From: Bacillota bacterium
Lineage (GTDB): Bacteria > Bacillota > Ch66 > Ch109
Direction of reading: 5' to 3'
DNA length: 64,000 bases
Assembly: GCA_013178275.1 (NCBI GenBank)
Contig: JABLWZ010000022.1
Location: 1-64,000, forward strand
Position numbers and translations under genes: made by a program. Below the pieces are notes generated by a model. The model ran no database searches. It had not been told where the DNA came from and saw only the letters and a list, made by a program, of their open reading frames with translations. Shown here one piece after another: positions 49,439 through 60,252 of this stretch (positions are counted from its first letter, which is position 1; each line of letters begins with the position of its first letter).

Positions 49439-50014
49439 TTATTTATTTGTCTTCTTGGAGTTCTCCGCCAGGCCGTTTCCCAGGGCTATGGTGACCATGT
49501 CGCCGATCTGTTTGAGCGCGAGCTGCAGCCGGCGGATGTCCTCCTTCAGCTTCCCGTTCTGCTCCATCCCCAGCTGGAGTTTCTGCAGTATATCCAGCTC
49601 CTTTTCCCGCGGGCCGCTGTTTTCCGTCTTTGGTTTGGTGGTGAGCTTGCTCCACCTTCTCCTGACAGCCGCCGGGGGACGGTCGAAGGTCTTGGCCAGC
49701 CGGGAAAAGACCGGGGTCAGGCGGACCTCGTCGGTCCCGAGTTCTCTGGTGGCTTCGAGCAGGGCCTCATCCTCCTCCTTCGACCACAGCGGCGGCCGCT
49801 TGGCTTCGCCTTCACCGGCCCTCAGTTCTTGAATGTCGGCGTACTTCATAAGCCGGCGAGCCATGCTCAGTATCGCCTGCTCGGTCAGTTCAGGGCGCCG
49901 CGATTTGAATTCCCAGGCCAGCTGGCTGGTTATGGTGCCCTTCTTTCCGGAGGTGTTGAGCAGTTCCCAGAGTTCTTCTTTCCACTCCAACGGCCATGCA
50001 GTACCTTTACCCAT
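49439..50014 (-). CDS. Myb/SANT-like DNA-binding protein (RsfA-like)
   Basis: A 191-aa protein. N-terminal helices EWKEELWELLNTSGKKGTITSQLAWEFKSRRPELTE are followed by a Myb/SANT-like domain (LWSKEEDEALLEATRELGTDEVRLTPVFSRLAKTFDRPPAAVRRRW, about 75-122) and a C-terminal coiled coil (LDILQKLQLGMEQNGKLKEDIRRLQLALKQI). The shape is that of RsfA/YlbO-type prespore regulators, so a transcription regulator role is inferred. Divergent from the FtsH-like gene, sharing a 194-nt AT-rich promoter region. Confidence 0.7.
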   Translation of the reverse strand: MGKGTAWPLEWKEELWELLNTSGKKGTITSQLAWEFKSRRPELTEQAILSMARRLMKYADIQELRAGEGEAKRPPLWSKEEDEALLEATRELGTDEVRLTPVFSRLAKTFDRPPAAVRRRWSKLTTKPKTENSGPREKELDILQKLQLGMEQNGKLKEDIRRLQLALKQIGDMVTIALGNGLAENSKKTNK

Positions 50015-50208
50015 CAGGAAGCCTCCTTATTGAAACAGTTTTATGCAATTTCCAAACCTTATTACATGAATTACCCATACCACAATACATATATTACCAT
50101 CTACCCAACACTGTGTCAACCATTTTTTTACAATTCTGTCATTTTCAATCTGTAGTTACAACTTAAAAAGATAAACAGCTTTAGTCCAGGGATAAAAAGC
50201 AGATACTA
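50015..50208. promoter_or_regulatory. AT-rich divergent promoter region
   Basis: 194 nt between two diverging genes, rich in A/T and poor in structure. It must carry promoters for both the Myb-like gene and the FtsH-like gene; no convincing box pair was found by eye. No inverted repeat stands out as an operator. Confidence 0.35.
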
Positions 50209-52038
50209 ATGCCTGAGGAGGTGATCGATCTGAAAACCGGTGTCTGGCGATGGATTTTCATAGGCTGTATCATCTGGCTCTGCTTGGCCCCGCCGGTTTA
50301 CGCCGGCTACGCGGGGGAAACCAGCTATGACGATGGAAACGCCGCGGCAGCGGGTGAGGTCGTGCCACCCCTGACCGTGATTAGCAACCGGGAGGAACTG
50401 GCCCGGTTTATCAATGAAAACCAACTGAACGGGCTGTCGGTCACGGAAAGCCGGACTGAGATCACCGGCTGCCGGCCGAACGGCGAACTGGTGAAGCTGC
50501 CTCTCGTCTTAAACCAGGAGACCCTGCTGGGGCTTCAGGAACACCGTATCTACTCCTACCCCGCGCGGAACTTCCCCTGGACCTGGGTGATCCTGCTGGC
50601 CCTGGTCCTGGTCGGCGCGACCGCCCTGATCGTCCACCATCTGGCCCGCCGCGAACAGCGGCAGGAGCCGGGGACCCCGGCCGGGGCTTCGGGTTACCAG
50701 TTCAGCACCTATTCGCACAAGAAGGAGTTAAAGAACAATACCCTGATAACCTTCTCCCAGGTCGCGGGGCTGGAGGAGGCCAAGGAGGAGCTGCAGGAGA
50801 TCCTGCTGTTTCTGACCGATGCGGAGAAGTTTCACCGGCTGGGGGCGAAGATGCCCCGGGGGGTCATACTCTACGGGCCCCCGGGTACCGGCAAGACCCT
50901 GCTGGCAAGGGCCCTGGCCGGGGAGGCCCAGGCCTCCTTCTTCCCGGTCAGCGGGTCGGAGTTTCTGGAAAAGTACGTGGGGGTGGGGGCCAGCCGAATC
51001 CGGGGCCTGTTCGAGAACGCCCGGCGCAGCCCGCCCTCGATCATCTTTATCGACGAGATAGACGCGGTCGGCCGCAAGCGCTCCGACGACGACCGCTCGA
51101 ACGAGGAGAAGGACCGCACCTTAAACCAGCTCCTGGTGGAGATGGACGGCTTTAACTGCTCCAGCACCGTGGTGGTCATCGGGGCCACCAACCGCCTGGA
51201 CATGCTGGATAAGGCGCTGCTGCGCCCCGGCCGCTTCGACCGCCACATCGCCATCGATACCCCCACCATGAAGGAGAGGCTGGAGATACTGCGGCTGCAC
51301 ACCAGGAACAAGCCCCTGTCGGGGGTCAACCTGGAGACGGTGGCCCAGCGCACCCCGGGCCTGACCGGGGCCGACCTGGCCAACCTGTGCAACGAGGCGG
51401 CCATCATCGCGGCCCGCGGCGGCAAGTCGCTGATCGAGAGCCAGGAACTGGAGAGGGCCATGGACCGGATAACCGCGGGCATGGAACGCAAGGCGCACGT
51501 CCTGAGCGAACAGGAAAAACGGACCATCGCCTTCCACGAGGGGGGACACGCACTGGTCACCAGCCTGCTGGGGCATGAGACCGTCAGCCGGGTCTCGATC
51601 CTGCCCCGGGGGAAGGCGCTGGGGTTCGTGCTGCAGACCCCCGACTCGGACCGCTTCATCCTGTCCCGCCAGGACCTGATCCAGCAGATCCTGTCGCTGC
51701 TCGGTGGGCGGGCGGCGGAGGAGACGGTGATCGGCCAGGTCTCGACCGGGGCGAAAAACGACCTGGAAAGGGCCACCGATATCGCCACCCGGATGGTTAC
51801 CGAACTCGGCATGGGAGGGCTGGGGCTGTCGAACTGCAGCCACCTCCTGGGCTCCTACCAGGTGCCGCTGGCGGTCCACCAGGCGGTGGAGGAGATCGTG
51901 GACGACTGCTACCGGCAGGCCCTGTCCCTGGTCCGGGCGAACCAGGACAAGCTGACCCGCCTGGCCGAGACGCTGATGGTCAGGGAGACCCTGACCGGGA
52001 AGGAGATCGGGGAACTGCTCGGCACTTGCAGCGGATAA
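50209..52038 (+). CDS. FtsH-like membrane AAA+ zinc metalloprotease
   Basis: A protein of up to 609 aa, with a signal-anchor (IFIGCIIWLCLAPPVYA), an outside segment (about 35-120), a second membrane helix (WVILLALVLVGATALIV), then AAA and M41 domains. Walker A GPPGTGKTLLARA, Walker B IIFIDEIDAVGRKR, SRH ATNRLDMLDKALLRPGRFD, Zn-binding HEGGH (in IAFHEGGHALV), second metal region ETVIGQVSTGAKNDLERAT. Shorter C-terminus than FtsH. GAGGAGG (50214-50220) lies inside the nominal ATG frame and 9 nt before a CTG (50230), which may be the real start; ATG 50209 has no SD. Ends with a bidirectional terminator. Confidence 0.88.
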   Translation: MPEEVIDLKTGVWRWIFIGCIIWLCLAPPVYAGYAGETSYDDGNAAAAGEVVPPLTVISNREELARFINENQLNGLSVTESRTEITGCRPNGELVKLPLVLNQETLLGLQEHRIYSYPARNFPWTWVILLALVLVGATALIVHHLARREQRQEPGTPAGASGYQFSTYSHKKELKNNTLITFSQVAGLEEAKEELQEILLFLTDAEKFHRLGAKMPRGVILYGPPGTGKTLLARALAGEAQASFFPVSGSEFLEKYVGVGASRIRGLFENARRSPPSIIFIDEIDAVGRKRSDDDRSNEEKDRTLNQLLVEMDGFNCSSTVVVIGATNRLDMLDKALLRPGRFDRHIAIDTPTMKERLEILRLHTRNKPLSGVNLETVAQRTPGLTGADLANLCNEAAIIAARGGKSLIESQELERAMDRITAGMERKAHVLSEQEKRTIAFHEGGHALVTSLLGHETVSRVSILPRGKALGFVLQTPDSDRFILSRQDLIQQILSLLGGRAAEETVIGQVSTGAKNDLERATDIATRMVTELGMGGLGLSNCSHLLGSYQVPLAVHQAVEEIVDDCYRQALSLVRANQDKLTRLAETLMVRETLTGKEIGELLGTCSG

Positions 52039-52056
52039 AGGCTGATACGTACGAGC

Positions 52057-52089
52057 AAAAGGGCTGCTGAACCTGTCAGCAGCCCTTTT
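52057..52089. terminator. Bidirectional terminator between ftsH-like gene and groEL
   Basis: AAAAGGGCTGCTGA (52057-52070) pairs perfectly with TCAGCAGCCCTTTT (52076-52089). T-runs occur on both strands, so it ends the rightward protease gene and the leftward groESL operon. Confidence 0.93.
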
Positions 52090-52107
52090 ATTAGAATGGC
52101 TATCAGT

Positions 52108-54050
<1,943 letters not shown>

Positions 54051-54115
54051 TCCTTTTACCTCCTTTTGATTAACATGTATTTAATCTAGAGTGCGCGTTT
54101 GGAGTACCCTCCCTG

Positions 54116-54142
54116 TTAGCACTCAACCTCATCGAGTGCTAA
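54116..54142. promoter_or_regulatory. CIRCE operator (HrcA binding site)
   Basis: Perfect inverted repeat TTAGCACTC (54116-54124), 9-nt spacer, GAGTGCTAA (54134-54142), exactly the CIRCE consensus. It lies upstream of groES and would bind the HrcA repressor, giving heat-inducible groESL. hrcA itself is not in the window. Confidence 0.97.
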
Positions 54143-54317
54143 CATCTGTTAATAATAATAGGCATAAAACAGGGAAATTGCAACTCCTAACTGAAAGTGA
54201 AATTAGACAAAATTAGCCGATTTTGATTCGATTATTGCGACTGGCTCAATTTCCCTTGTCCTGCCTTTTTACACCTCTATTTTTTATTTTTCCATTATCT
54301 CAGGGGTTTATACATTT

Positions 54318-54423
54318 ATTGCATAATCAGAAAGTATAAGCCGGACTTTCTGATTATAAGCAAGTGCAACTACGGCCATCGCCTTCGCTAGAGGCTTGGC
54401 GATAGCCAAGTTTTCTTCGCTAA
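54318..54423 (-). repeat. Double-hairpin dispersed element, copy 3
   Basis: About 106 bp directly after the MOSC/Mog gene. On the minus strand it opens TAGCGAAGAAAACTTGGC. The far stem is AATCAGAAAGT/ACTTTCTGATT, whereas copies 1 and 2 have ATCGGAAAGT/ACTTTCCGAT: the change G to A on one arm is matched by C to T on the other. Same orientation and same gene-end placement as copy 1. Confidence 0.75.
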
Positions 54424-54425
54424 AC

Positions 54426-55352
54426 TTAGACCTCCTCTTCGTGTTCCGTGAAGCTGCCTCCCAGGATCTCCAGCGCGTGGGGAAGGGCGGGTATGATGGC
54501 GCTGAAGCACTCACGGGTCGCCTTGGCGCTCCCCGGCAGGTTGATGATGAGGCTCCGCCGCCTGATCCCGGCCACTCCTCGGGACAGCATCCCCATCGGG
54601 GTTATCTTCATGCTTTCCATCCGCATCGCCTCGGCGATGCCCGGGGCGTTGCGCTGCAGTACGGTCTGGGTGGCCTCGGGCGTGATGTCGCGCGGGCTGA
54701 AACCCGTGCCGCCGGTGGTCAGCACCAGGTCCAGCCGCTTGTAGTCCACCATGTCGATGAGTTTTTCGATGATCTTTTCCCGCTCGTCGGGGACTATAGC
54801 GTAGTCGCAGACCACTCCCCCGATCTCCTTGACCATTTCGTGCAGCAGGGCCCCGCTGGTGTCTTCTCTCTCTCCGCGTGAACCCCGGTCGCTGCAGGTG
54901 AGTATCCCGACCTTTACGGCCGGTACCACCTCGATCGCGTCACCCACTTTTACCTCTCCCCCCTCGATAACCTTTATGAAAATACCCTCGCGGGGCATAA
55001 CACAGTCACCCGCCTGGTAGTAGATGGCGCAGCGGTCATGGCACTCTTTGCCGATCTGGGTGACCTGGCCCAGGGCCTTGTCCCCGATCTTCAGCCGAAA
55101 CCCGATCGGCAGTACCGGCAGGTCAATACCTTCGGTGGTCAGGTTCTCCGCAAAGTCCCCCGGGCCTACGTCCAGCCCCTTGTCCCTCATCTTCTGGATG
55201 CTCTCTATCGCCAGCAGGCTGACCTGACGGTGCCAGGGTCCCGCGTGGCCATCCCCCTCCAGGCCGTGGTTGGCTATCAGCCTGCCGTTTCCTACGTTGG
55301 TCTTGCGTTCCCCTTTTCCCTCACTGGTGCACACCGCTACTATTCTCCCCAC
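54426..55352 (-). CDS. MOSC domain - MogA/MoaB fusion protein
   Basis: A 308-aa fusion. The N-terminal half (about 1-145) is a MOSC domain ([31 protein letters not shown]; the Cys in [22 protein letters not shown] is a candidate sulfur carrier). The C-terminal half (about 147-300) is a molybdopterin adenylyltransferase-like MogA/MoaB domain with [33 protein letters not shown] and PEAT, and [10 protein letters not shown]. It would adenylate molybdopterin for metal insertion by MoeA. Last gene of the Moco operon, overlapping moaC by 13 nt. Confidence 0.92.
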   Translation of the reverse strand: MGRIVAVCTSEGKGERKTNVGNGRLIANHGLEGDGHAGPWHRQVSLLAIESIQKMRDKGLDVGPGDFAENLTTEGIDLPVLPIGFRLKIGDKALGQVTQIGKECHDRCAIYYQAGDCVMPREGIFIKVIEGGEVKVGDAIEVVPAVKVGILTCSDRGSRGEREDTSGALLHEMVKEIGGVVCDYAIVPDEREKIIEKLIDMVDYKRLDLVLTTGGTGFSPRDITPEATQTVLQRNAPGIAEAMRMESMKITPMGMLSRGVAGIRRRSLIINLPGSAKATRECFSAIIPALPHALEILGGSFTEHEEEV

Positions 55353-55834
55353 TCCGGCTCACCCTCTCTCTTATAGTGCCCGCTTTTGCCCCCGCTTTTT
55401 TCCACCAGCCGCAGGTTGTCGATGACCATGGAGCGGTCCACCGCCTTGGCCATGTCGTATACTGTGAGGGCCGCGACCGATGCCGCGGTCATAGCCTCCA
55501 TCTCTATCCCGGTCGGCCCCACTGTCTTGGCCCGTGCTTCAATCTCTAAGATATTATGGTTCTCCTGGAAATGGAACCTGATTTCGACCTGGCTTATCAT
55601 CAGGGGATGGCACATCGGGATCAGGCTGCTGGTCCGCTTGGCTCCCATCACCCCGGCGATGCGGGCCGCCGCCAGTACCTCCCCCTTTTCCACCCGGCCT
55701 TCCCGGATCAGGGCCAGGGTCTCCGGCCGCATGCGGACCTCCACCCTCGCGCGGGCCTCTCTCAGGGTGTCGGGTTTGGCGGATACGTCCACCATCTTTG
55801 CCCGCCCCTGCTCGTCGAGATGAGTCAAACCCAT
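55340..55834 (-). CDS. moaC: Cyclic pyranopterin monophosphate synthase
   Basis: A 164-aa enzyme that forms cPMP from the MoaA product. [25 protein letters not shown] at the N-terminus, [18 protein letters not shown] with catalytic residues, and [24 protein letters not shown] are diagnostic. Its 3' end overlaps the MOSC/Mog gene and it lies 15 nt after moaA, so moaA-moaC act as a coupled pair. Confidence 0.97.
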   Translation of the reverse strand: MGLTHLDEQGRAKMVDVSAKPDTLREARARVEVRMRPETLALIREGRVEKGEVLAAARIAGVMGAKRTSSLIPMCHPLMISQVEIRFHFQENHNILEIEARAKTVGPTGIEMEAMTAASVAALTVYDMAKAVDRSMVIDNLRLVEKSGGKSGHYKREGEPEWGE

Positions 55835-55849
55835 GCCGCTACCTCCTGT

Positions 55850-56830
55850 CTACCCGCCTATCTGCTGCATGAAGCGGGCGCGCCCTTTCCAGCCTTCCTC
55901 GTTCATGGTGTGCCGTTCGGGTTTCCCTTTTATCGCGGTTTGGAACAGCTCGGCCAGTTCCTGGTTGGAGGCCCCCGAGCGCAGGCAGTCGCGGAGGTTT
56001 AGCTCCTGGGTGCTGTGCAGGCAGGGTCTGAGCCTTCCATCGGCGGTAAGCCGCAGCCGGTTGCAGTAAGCGCAGAAGCAGCTGCTGAGGGGGCTGATGA
56101 ACCCCAGCGATCCCCTGCTGCCTTCCAGGTTGTAGTACTTGGCCGGGCCCATCCCCCGGATCCCCATGACGGGTTGGACCCGGTACTGCTTTTCGATCTG
56201 GCCGAGCATCTCCTGCTGGGTGACCAGCTTGCGCTCCTCCCAGCCGCTGTGCTCCCCGATCGGCATATACTCGATAAATCTAATATGCAGTGGGTATTTG
56301 TAGGTGAGTTCGACGAAGTCCATGATCTCGTCGTCGTTGGTCCCCCGCATAATCACCGCGTTGAGCTTCACCGGCGCCAGGCCCAGTTCCAGGGCGGTCT
56401 CCACGCCTTTCCAGGCCTGCTCCCAGTCGCCTCCCCGGGTTATTTCCCTGAACCGCTCGGGTTTGAGGGTGTCCAGGCTCAGGTTGACCCTGGTCAGGCC
56501 GGCCTCCTTCAGTTCCGGCCCGAACCGCGGGAAGAGTATCCCGTTGGTGGTCATCGCCAGGTCGTCTATCCCCGGTATCTTTGAAAGCACCCGGACCAGG
56601 TTTACTATGCCTTTTCTGATCAGCGGCTCTCCCCCGGTGAGCCGGACCTTCGATATCCCCACGTCAGCCGCAACCTTGACCAGGTGGATGATCTCCTCCA
56701 ACCTCAGGATCTCTTCGTGGGGTTTTAACGGAACCCCCTCCTGAGGTATGCAGTAGATGCAGCGCAGGTTGCACCGGTCGGTGAGGGAGATCCGAAGATA
56801 GTTAATCTCCCTTTTAAAGTTGTCCTTCAC
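55850..56830 (-). CDS. moaA: GTP 3',8-cyclase (radical SAM)
   Basis: A 326-aa radical SAM enzyme, the first step of Moco synthesis from GTP. The SAM cluster motif CNLRCIYC (about 18-25) in RISLTDRCNLRCIYCIPQEG, VRLTGGEPLIRK, TTNGILFPRFG and the second cluster with Cys in PLSSCFCAYCNRLRLTADGRLRPCL. Full length. ATG 56830 in the moeA2-moaA-moaC-mog order. Oxygen-sensitive, consistent with an anaerobe. Confidence 0.97.
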   Translation of the reverse strand: MKDNFKREINYLRISLTDRCNLRCIYCIPQEGVPLKPHEEILRLEEIIHLVKVAADVGISKVRLTGGEPLIRKGIVNLVRVLSKIPGIDDLAMTTNGILFPRFGPELKEAGLTRVNLSLDTLKPERFREITRGGDWEQAWKGVETALELGLAPVKLNAVIMRGTNDDEIMDFVELTYKYPLHIRFIEYMPIGEHSGWEERKLVTQQEMLGQIEKQYRVQPVMGIRGMGPAKYYNLEGSRGSLGFISPLSSCFCAYCNRLRLTADGRLRPCLHSTQELNLRDCLRSGASNQELAELFQTAIKGKPERHTMNEEGWKGRARFMQQIGG

Positions 56831-56857
56831 CCTACCCCTTCTCCCTTAGACCCTTAT

Positions 56858-58780
56858 TTATGATTCCCAGAGGACCCGCCCGCAATCCCGCAGGTCGTAT
56901 CCTCCCAGCTCGACTACCGAGTCCTTGAACTCCTGACTGTTCAAAACCTCCAGCATCTCCCGCACGGTGCCGTGCTCCCAGTGCTCCAGCGGTATGCAGA
57001 GGTCGTAGCGCTCCACCGCCACGGGTACGAAATCCAGTCCCAGCGCCCTGGCGGCGGCGAGTATCCCCATCCCGCAGTCGGCGCTGCCGCTGGCTACCGC
57101 GGCGGCCACCGCCATGTGGGTGTGCTCCTCCCGGTCGTAACCGATTATGCTGTCGGGATTTATCCCGCGGGTCTTCAGCTCGTAGTCCAAAAGGATGCGG
57201 GTCCCCGCCCCGCGCTGGCGGTTTACCAGCTGGACCCCGGGGCGGGTCAGGTCCTCTATCCCTTTGATCTGCAACGGGTTCCCGCTCTTTACCATCAGCC
57301 CCTGCTGGCGGTAAGCCAGGTTGACCAGCCGGACGGGTATACCCGGCAGTATCCGCTGGATGTAGCTGATGTTGTATTCGCCCGTCTCCTCGTCCAGCAG
57401 GTGGATGCCCGCCAGGTGCGCCTCTTTCCGGCGCAGCGCGGCCAGACCTCCCAGGCTGCCCACGTGGGCGGAGGAGAGCGACATCTCGGGATGGCGGCCT
57501 TTTATCCGGCTGCCGATCAGGTCGAGGGTGATGTCGTGGCTGCCGATGATGGCCAGGGTGTTCTTTATCTCCTGGAGCGGCCGCGACAGTATAATGGGGA
57601 CCTCGTCCCCGGCCAGGAAACCCTCCCACCGGCTGGGCACCACCAGCACCCCGTCGGCCTTGGTCAGCGAGGTGATGGTGCCCGCTCCTCTCGGCAGGGG
57701 GGTGGCTATCACCCGCTCTCCCACCATGCCGACCTTGACCCGGAGGAATTCGTCCACCCCCAGTGATGATACCACCTTGCGGTTGACCCGGGCCTCTATC
57801 TCCGTAGCCTCGGGTTCGGGCTGCCCCTGCCAGCGGTAGATCACCGGGCGGGCGAAAAGCTCGGCGGTCAGCGCGGCCGAGACCGGGTACCCCGGCAGGC
57901 CGATGACCGGCTTTCCCGCTATGGAACCCAGGATCACGGGTTTTCCCGGCCTGATGGCCACCCCGTGCACCGTGACCTGGCCCAGTTCTGAAACCAGCTT
58001 GTAGGTGAAGTCCTCCCGGCCGGCGGATGAGCCCGCGTTTATGATCAGCAGGTCGCAGTTGGGCATGGCCTCCTGGATGGTCTGTTTCAATGCCTGGTAG
58101 TCGTCCGCCACCATCGGGATGGTCCTGACCTCGGCTCCCCACTCCTCCATCATCCCCCCCAGGAGGTGGCTGTTAAATTCTATGATGTCTCCCGGCTTCA
58201 GGTCCGCCCCCGGGGGTACCAGCTCGGTCCCGGTGGGCAGTATCGCGACCCGGGGTTTCGCCAGCACGGTGACCTGCCCGGCCCCGCCCGCCAGCAGGGC
58301 TCCGATCTCGTAGCTGCGCAGCAGGCAGTTTTCGGGCACCAGCATCTCACCCGCCACCACGTCTTCCCCTACCAGGCGGACGTGCTGCCAGGGCGAGGCG
58401 GGCTGGATTATTTCGAACTCGTCGGGGGAGATGAAGCTTATCTCCTCGATCATTATGACCGCGTTGAAGCCTTCGGGCAGCGGGTCGCCGGTGTCCACCA
58501 CCCGTCCCTGCTCCTCTAGCTTCAGGCGGACCGGTGATGTCTCGGAGGCCCCGAAGGTGTCTTCGGCCCTCACCGCTATCCCGTCCATGGCGGAGGCGTT
58601 GTAGTGAGGGGATGATATGCTGGCGAAGACGGGTCGGGCGGTAACCCGGCCGCGGGCCTCTATCGTCGGTATCGACTCGGTGAGGCGCGAACCGAACGCT
58701 CCGGTCTCCTCCAGGTGCTTCAGGTAGGCCGCGCGAGCTTCTGACAGCGGCTGGTTGTCGATGTATACCTTGCGACCCAT
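56858..58780 (-). CDS. MoeA - periplasmic-binding-like (LysR-substrate type) fusion
   Basis: A 640-aa two-part protein. The first about 400 residues are MoeA-like: ASAMDGIAVRAED, GDPLPEGFNAVIMIEE, ILPTGTELVPPG, NSHLL, INAGSSAGREDFTY and GLPGYPVSA. From about 415 a PBP-like domain (LAIIGSHDITLDLIGSRI, HVGSLGGLAALRRKEAHLAGIHLLDEETGEYN, NRQRGAGTRILLDYEL) resembles molybdate-binding/LysR-substrate domains. The fusion is known in clostridia and archaea and may bind the oxyanion for insertion. Stop is 27 nt before moaA. Confidence 0.92.
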   Translation of the reverse strand: MGRKVYIDNQPLSEARAAYLKHLEETGAFGSRLTESIPTIEARGRVTARPVFASISSPHYNASAMDGIAVRAEDTFGASETSPVRLKLEEQGRVVDTGDPLPEGFNAVIMIEEISFISPDEFEIIQPASPWQHVRLVGEDVVAGEMLVPENCLLRSYEIGALLAGGAGQVTVLAKPRVAILPTGTELVPPGADLKPGDIIEFNSHLLGGMMEEWGAEVRTIPMVADDYQALKQTIQEAMPNCDLLIINAGSSAGREDFTYKLVSELGQVTVHGVAIRPGKPVILGSIAGKPVIGLPGYPVSAALTAELFARPVIYRWQGQPEPEATEIEARVNRKVVSSLGVDEFLRVKVGMVGERVIATPLPRGAGTITSLTKADGVLVVPSRWEGFLAGDEVPIILSRPLQEIKNTLAIIGSHDITLDLIGSRIKGRHPEMSLSSAHVGSLGGLAALRRKEAHLAGIHLLDEETGEYNISYIQRILPGIPVRLVNLAYRQQGLMVKSGNPLQIKGIEDLTRPGVQLVNRQRGAGTRILLDYELKTRGINPDSIIGYDREEHTHMAVAAAVASGSADCGMGILAAARALGLDFVPVAVERYDLCIPLEHWEHGTVREMLEVLNSQEFKDSVVELGGYDLRDCGRVLWES

Positions 58781-58799
58781 GACTCGCCTCCAGTTGTTA

Positions 58800-60011
58800 T
58801 TACAGCAGTTCCACTTCTATGTTCTCTCCCGCCCGGTACCCCTGCTTTGCTGCGGGTACGTGGACCAGCCCGTCCGCACCCACCAGGGTGTTGAGCAGTC
58901 CCGACTTGCCCAGCAGCGGTTCGGCCACCCACTCCCCGCCTTCCCGGTCCAGCCGGACCCTTACGAAGTCGTCTCTCCCGGGGGCGGAGGCTATGTTTCG
59001 GTTCAACCGGGCGGGCACCAGAGTCTTTTGCCCCGGCGTCAGCAGCGGTCTTATCAGTACGTGAAAGGCTATCACCGCGGAGGCGGGGTGCCCGGGAAGA
59101 CCGATCACCATCCTGCCGCCCACGTCAGCTCCCAGGGTGGGTTTCCCCGGTTTTATGGCCACCCCGTGGAACATGATCCCTCCCGGGTTCAGCGCGTCCA
59201 GCACCAGGTAGGTCATGTCCCGGGCGCCCGCTGAACTCCCGCCCGATATCAGTACCAGGTCCTCGCGTTCCACGGCGGTTTTTATCAGCTTTTTCTGGGC
59301 CTCGAAGTCATCGGCCACTATCCCGTAAAGGGCGGGCTCTCCCCCCGCCTCCTGCACCAGGCCGAGGAGGGTGTAGGAGTTCGAGTCCCGTATCCGGCCC
59401 AGGGGAAGCTCCCGGTCCACCGGGACCAGCTCGTCGCCGGTCGAGATGATTCCCACCCGGCACGCGGCGGCGACCTCCACCTCGCTGATCCCCAGGGCGG
59501 ACAGAAAACCCAGGTCGGCCGGCCGCAGCAGGTGTCCCGCTGCCAGTACCTCGGCCCCCTGGCGGATGTCTTCCCCGGTCTGGATTACGTTTTCGCCGGG
59601 TCCCACCGGGCGGACTATCCCGACGGTCTTTTCGTCCAGCGGTTCGGTGTACTCCACCATGACCACCGAGTCGGTCCCGGGCGGCAGCATCGCCCCGGTG
59701 GAGATGCGGACCGCTTTCCCCGCGGCTTCGAGCGGGGAGGCGACCTCCCCTATCCTTACCTCTCCAGCCAGGTCGAGGTAAGCGGGGATGCCCTCGGAAG
59801 CGCCGAAGGTGTCCCGCGCCCTCACCGCCAGGCCGTCGACCGTGGAACGCGGGAAAGCGGGAACGTCCTCGGGCGAGACGATCGCCCGGGCCAGGCGGCG
59901 CCCCAGGGCCTGCTCGATTTTTACCAGTTCGGCCCGAGCCGGCCGGCCGCGCCATTTCGCTTCCAGCAGCCGACGGGCCTCGGCCAGGGTGACCCCGTGG
60001 AGCAATTCCAT
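58800..60011 (-). CDS. moeA: Molybdopterin molybdenumtransferase MoeA
   Basis: A 403-aa stand-alone MoeA, which inserts molybdate or tungstate into adenylated molybdopterin. FPRSTVDGLAVRARDTFG, GAMLPPGTDSVVMVEYTE, IISTGDELVPVD, DSNSYTL, GGSSAGARDMTYL and VIGLPGHPASAV are the family landmarks. It is the second MoeA-type gene in the operon; two paralogues in one organism may separate Mo and W insertion, an idea from other anaerobes. 24 nt after the small HTH-like gene. Confidence 0.95.
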   Translation of the reverse strand: MELLHGVTLAEARRLLEAKWRGRPARAELVKIEQALGRRLARAIVSPEDVPAFPRSTVDGLAVRARDTFGASEGIPAYLDLAGEVRIGEVASPLEAAGKAVRISTGAMLPPGTDSVVMVEYTEPLDEKTVGIVRPVGPGENVIQTGEDIRQGAEVLAAGHLLRPADLGFLSALGISEVEVAAACRVGIISTGDELVPVDRELPLGRIRDSNSYTLLGLVQEAGGEPALYGIVADDFEAQKKLIKTAVEREDLVLISGGSSAGARDMTYLVLDALNPGGIMFHGVAIKPGKPTLGADVGGRMVIGLPGHPASAVIAFHVLIRPLLTPGQKTLVPARLNRNIASAPGRDDFVRVRLDREGGEWVAEPLLGKSGLLNTLVGADGLVHVPAAKQGYRAGENIEVELL

Positions 60012-60035
60012 CTCAGCTTCTCCCGATGCGCCGGT

Positions 60036-60215
60036 TTATTTGAAACACCCGAGTTCGCAGGCCTTGATCCTTATCTTCAGCTCGTTGCAGAGCTGCCCGA
60101 CCACCCGCGGGCTCACCTGGAGTTCTCCCGCCAGCCGCCTCGCGGCGGTGCAGGATATTTTTCCGTCTGCGGCCGCCTTTTTCAAGGCCTCGGCCACCTT
60201 TTCGGTCTCGCTCAT
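60036..60215 (-). CDS. Small helical protein heading the Moco operon
   Basis: A 59-aa protein. KVAEALKKAAADGKISCTAARRLAGELQVSPRVVGQLCNELKIRIKACELGCFK looks like a compact helix-turn-helix (AARRLAGELQVSPRVVGQLCNEL), with two C-terminal cysteines that could sense metal or redox state. ATG 60215 has GGAGGG about 7 nt upstream. It is the first gene of a six-gene Moco operon, so a regulator of Mo/W uptake or cofactor synthesis is plausible but unproven. Confidence 0.7.
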   Translation of the reverse strand: MSETEKVAEALKKAAADGKISCTAARRLAGELQVSPRVVGQLCNELKIRIKACELGCFK

Positions 60216-60252
60216 CGATGACCCTCCATAAATAATAGAACAAACGTCTAAA

